DNA of 7,249 bases. Origin: an uncultured Pseudorhodobacter sp. (GTDB lineage: Bacteria; Pseudomonadota; Alphaproteobacteria; Rhodobacterales; Rhodobacteraceae). Shown piece by piece: positions 6,395 to 7,249 of this stretch. The translations under genes were made by a program, and so were the position numbers. Each line of letters starts with the position of its first letter. Positions within the stretch are counted from its first letter, which is position 1. The notes under the pieces are model-generated. The model did no database searches and was not told the DNA's origin. It saw only the letters and a list, made by a program, of their open reading frames with translations. Location: contig CALEMZ010000143.1 of NCBI GenBank assembly GCA_937910975.1, positions 1 to 7,249 on the forward strand. Direction: 5' to 3'.

Positions 6395-6418
6395 TGGGCT
6401 CTAAGGCCTGAGAAGCAG

Positions 6419-6438
6419 AAAAGCCGCCGTTCGGCGGC
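6419..6438 (-). terminator. Intrinsic terminator of the repeat-protein gene
   Basis: Read on the minus strand, GCCGCCG-AA-CGGCGGC (6438-6423) forms a GC-only stem of six to seven pairs. It is followed at once by TTTTCTGCTTCT (6422 downward). It starts 18 bases after the stop codon at 6457. Stem, position and T-run all fit a rho-independent terminator for the minus-strand gene. Confidence 0.75.
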
Positions 6439-6456
6439 GATCCTGCAATATTTTTA

Positions 6457-7249
6457 TTAGCTTTCTTCTGCCACGGCAGAAGCATCGTCGATTATCGCGC
6501 TTGAATCTTCTATAGGCGTCTCATCGATGATTTCTTCAGCGGGAAGGACTTCCGAAATCTGATCCGAAGTAGGAAGCGACTTGCGGACGGCTTCCAGAAC
6601 CTTAGCAGTGTCTTCATCGCTGAGCGTGCCTTTGTATGCTGACAGAATACCAGCCTCTGCGGCGGTGACATCTTCAAGCGTCGGCCCATCCGCCGTGATC
6701 GCCGCTTCAGCATCAATGATTTCATCGAGATTCGGCTCGGTCATACCGTTTGTCAACTCCTCAGCTTCAACAAGCTGCTGCGCTGTTGGCGCTGTTGCGA
6801 TCAGATCGAAGGCCGCCGCCAAAGCGAGCGTTTCAAGAGCCGCGCCAAGCGTCGGCCCATCCGCCGCGATCACCGCTTCAGCATCAATGATTTCATCGAG
6901 AGTCGGCTCGTTCATACCGTTTGTCAACTCCTCAGCTTCAACAAGCTGCTGCGCTGTTGGCGCTGTTGCGATCAGATCGAAGGCCGCCGCCAAAGCGAGC
7001 GTTGCGTCAGCCGCACTCGTCGCGGCATTATAGGCTTCAATACTGATACCATAGTCATAATCAGCCAGTGCTAATGCTGCGGCCAAACCAACCGGACCAT
7101 TAAAATTCCCGTTAGCTATATGCGCAAGCTTTGCATTTGGGCTGGAATTGATCGCGCCATTCAGCTTTCCAAGGTTGCTTGGATGTAGCACGTCCTTAGG
7201 CTCCAGACCCATTAATTTGCTTGAGGCTTTGATGCCTGCATGATTCAAG
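6457..7249 (-). CDS. Acidic, alanine-rich tandem-repeat protein of unknown function, 5' end missing
   Basis: About 263 residues are visible. The frame is still open at the right edge; a TTG at 7248 could start it, but it more likely continues upstream. I do not recognise a named domain. The first part (to about residue 60) contains SNLGKLNGAINSSPNAK and a glycine/asparagine patch (NGNFNGPVG), resembling uncharacterised Rhodobacterales proteins with LNAAHASPNA-like stretches; this resemblance is from memory and is weak. Two 57-residue repeats follow (84-140 and 141-197), each starting LALAAAFDLIATAPTAQQLV, then rich in E, D and A, with DEIIDAEA and DGPTL. The tail (198-263) is strongly acidic and ends AVAEES. 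No cysteine, transmembrane segment or catalytic motif is visible, and any signal peptide would lie outside the window. The composition suggests helical or disordered repeats, perhaps a scaffold or surface role, but that is a guess. Confidence 0.75.
   Translation of the reverse strand, partial: LNHAGIKASSKLMGLEPKDVLHPSNLGKLNGAINSSPNAKLAHIANGNFNGPVGLAAALALADYDYGISIEAYNAATSAADATLALAAAFDLIATAPTAQQLVEAEELTNGMNEPTLDEIIDAEAVIAADGPTLGAALETLALAAAFDLIATAPTAQQLVEAEELTNGMTEPNLDEIIDAEAAITADGPTLEDVTAAEAGILSAYKGTLSDEDTAKVLEAVRKSLPTSDQISEVLPAEEIIDETPIEDSSAIIDDASAVAEES
6675..7003 (-). repeat. 171-bp-period tandem duplication inside the repeat-protein gene
   Basis: Bases 6675-6832 and 6846-7003 match at 154 of 158 positions with an exact period of 171 bases (57 codons). 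The mismatches are at 6696/6867, 6701/6872, 6731/6902 and 6740/6911. The reading frame is kept through both copies, so the duplication extends the protein without breaking it. The high identity points to a recent duplication or ongoing conversion between copies. Confidence 0.95.

Noticed and set aside
6581..7033. Plus-strand frame of 150 codons opposite the repeat protein, also repeated
   Set aside because: The minus-strand frame has the better ending (stop followed by a terminator) and acidic repeat composition; the plus frame's serine/alanine repeats simply reflect the same duplicated DNA. This is less certain than the other rejections because the minus gene has no known family.

Overview
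The window looks like a chromosomal segment of an alphaproteobacterium, most likely of the Rhodobacterales/Roseobacter group. This rests on moderately high GC content, the single-chain glycine dehydrogenase with its N-terminus of the Rhodobacterales type, the gcvT-gcvH-gcvP order behind a tandem glycine riboswitch, and a TrxC-type thioredoxin. The taxonomic call is from recognition of protein character, not from a search.

Layout. The left edge (1-247, minus strand) holds the N-terminal part of a flavin reductase-like FMN-binding protein. A 289-base gene-free stretch (248-536) follows; it contains a nested set of inverted repeats (413-529) just past the stop codon of the next gene. A zinc-ribbon thioredoxin (trxC, 537-983, minus) comes next. 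The core is the glycine cleavage operon on the minus strand, transcribed right to left: tandem glycine riboswitch (about 5566-5742), gcvT (4376-5497), gcvH (4002-4364), then a 14-bp perfect stem in the gcvH-gcvP gap (3930-3976), and gcvP (1048-3888). The lipoamide dehydrogenase (L protein) gene is not in the window. Divergent from gcvT is a plus-strand gamma-glutamylcyclotransferase-like gene (5821-6354). It converges on an incomplete acidic, alanine-rich protein of unknown function (6457 to the right edge, minus) that carries a nearly perfect 57-residue tandem duplication. Two hairpins, one of them a convincing intrinsic terminator, lie between these convergent genes.

How the parts work together. 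Glycine binding to the leader RNA should set expression of the T, H and P proteins, which with lipoamide dehydrogenase decarboxylate glycine and pass its methylene carbon to tetrahydrofolate. trxC lies only 64 bases past gcvP on the same strand. It has a possible promoter of its own and a strong hairpin that buries its Shine-Dalgarno sequence and the first base of its start codon. The 5' arm of that hairpin would be present in operon read-through RNA but absent from RNA started at the proposed local promoter.

The window is mostly well-understood housekeeping. I see no new enzyme system or defence locus. The least explained elements are the trxC leader hairpin, the gcvH-gcvP stem, the nested repeat downstream of trxC, and the repeat protein at the right edge.
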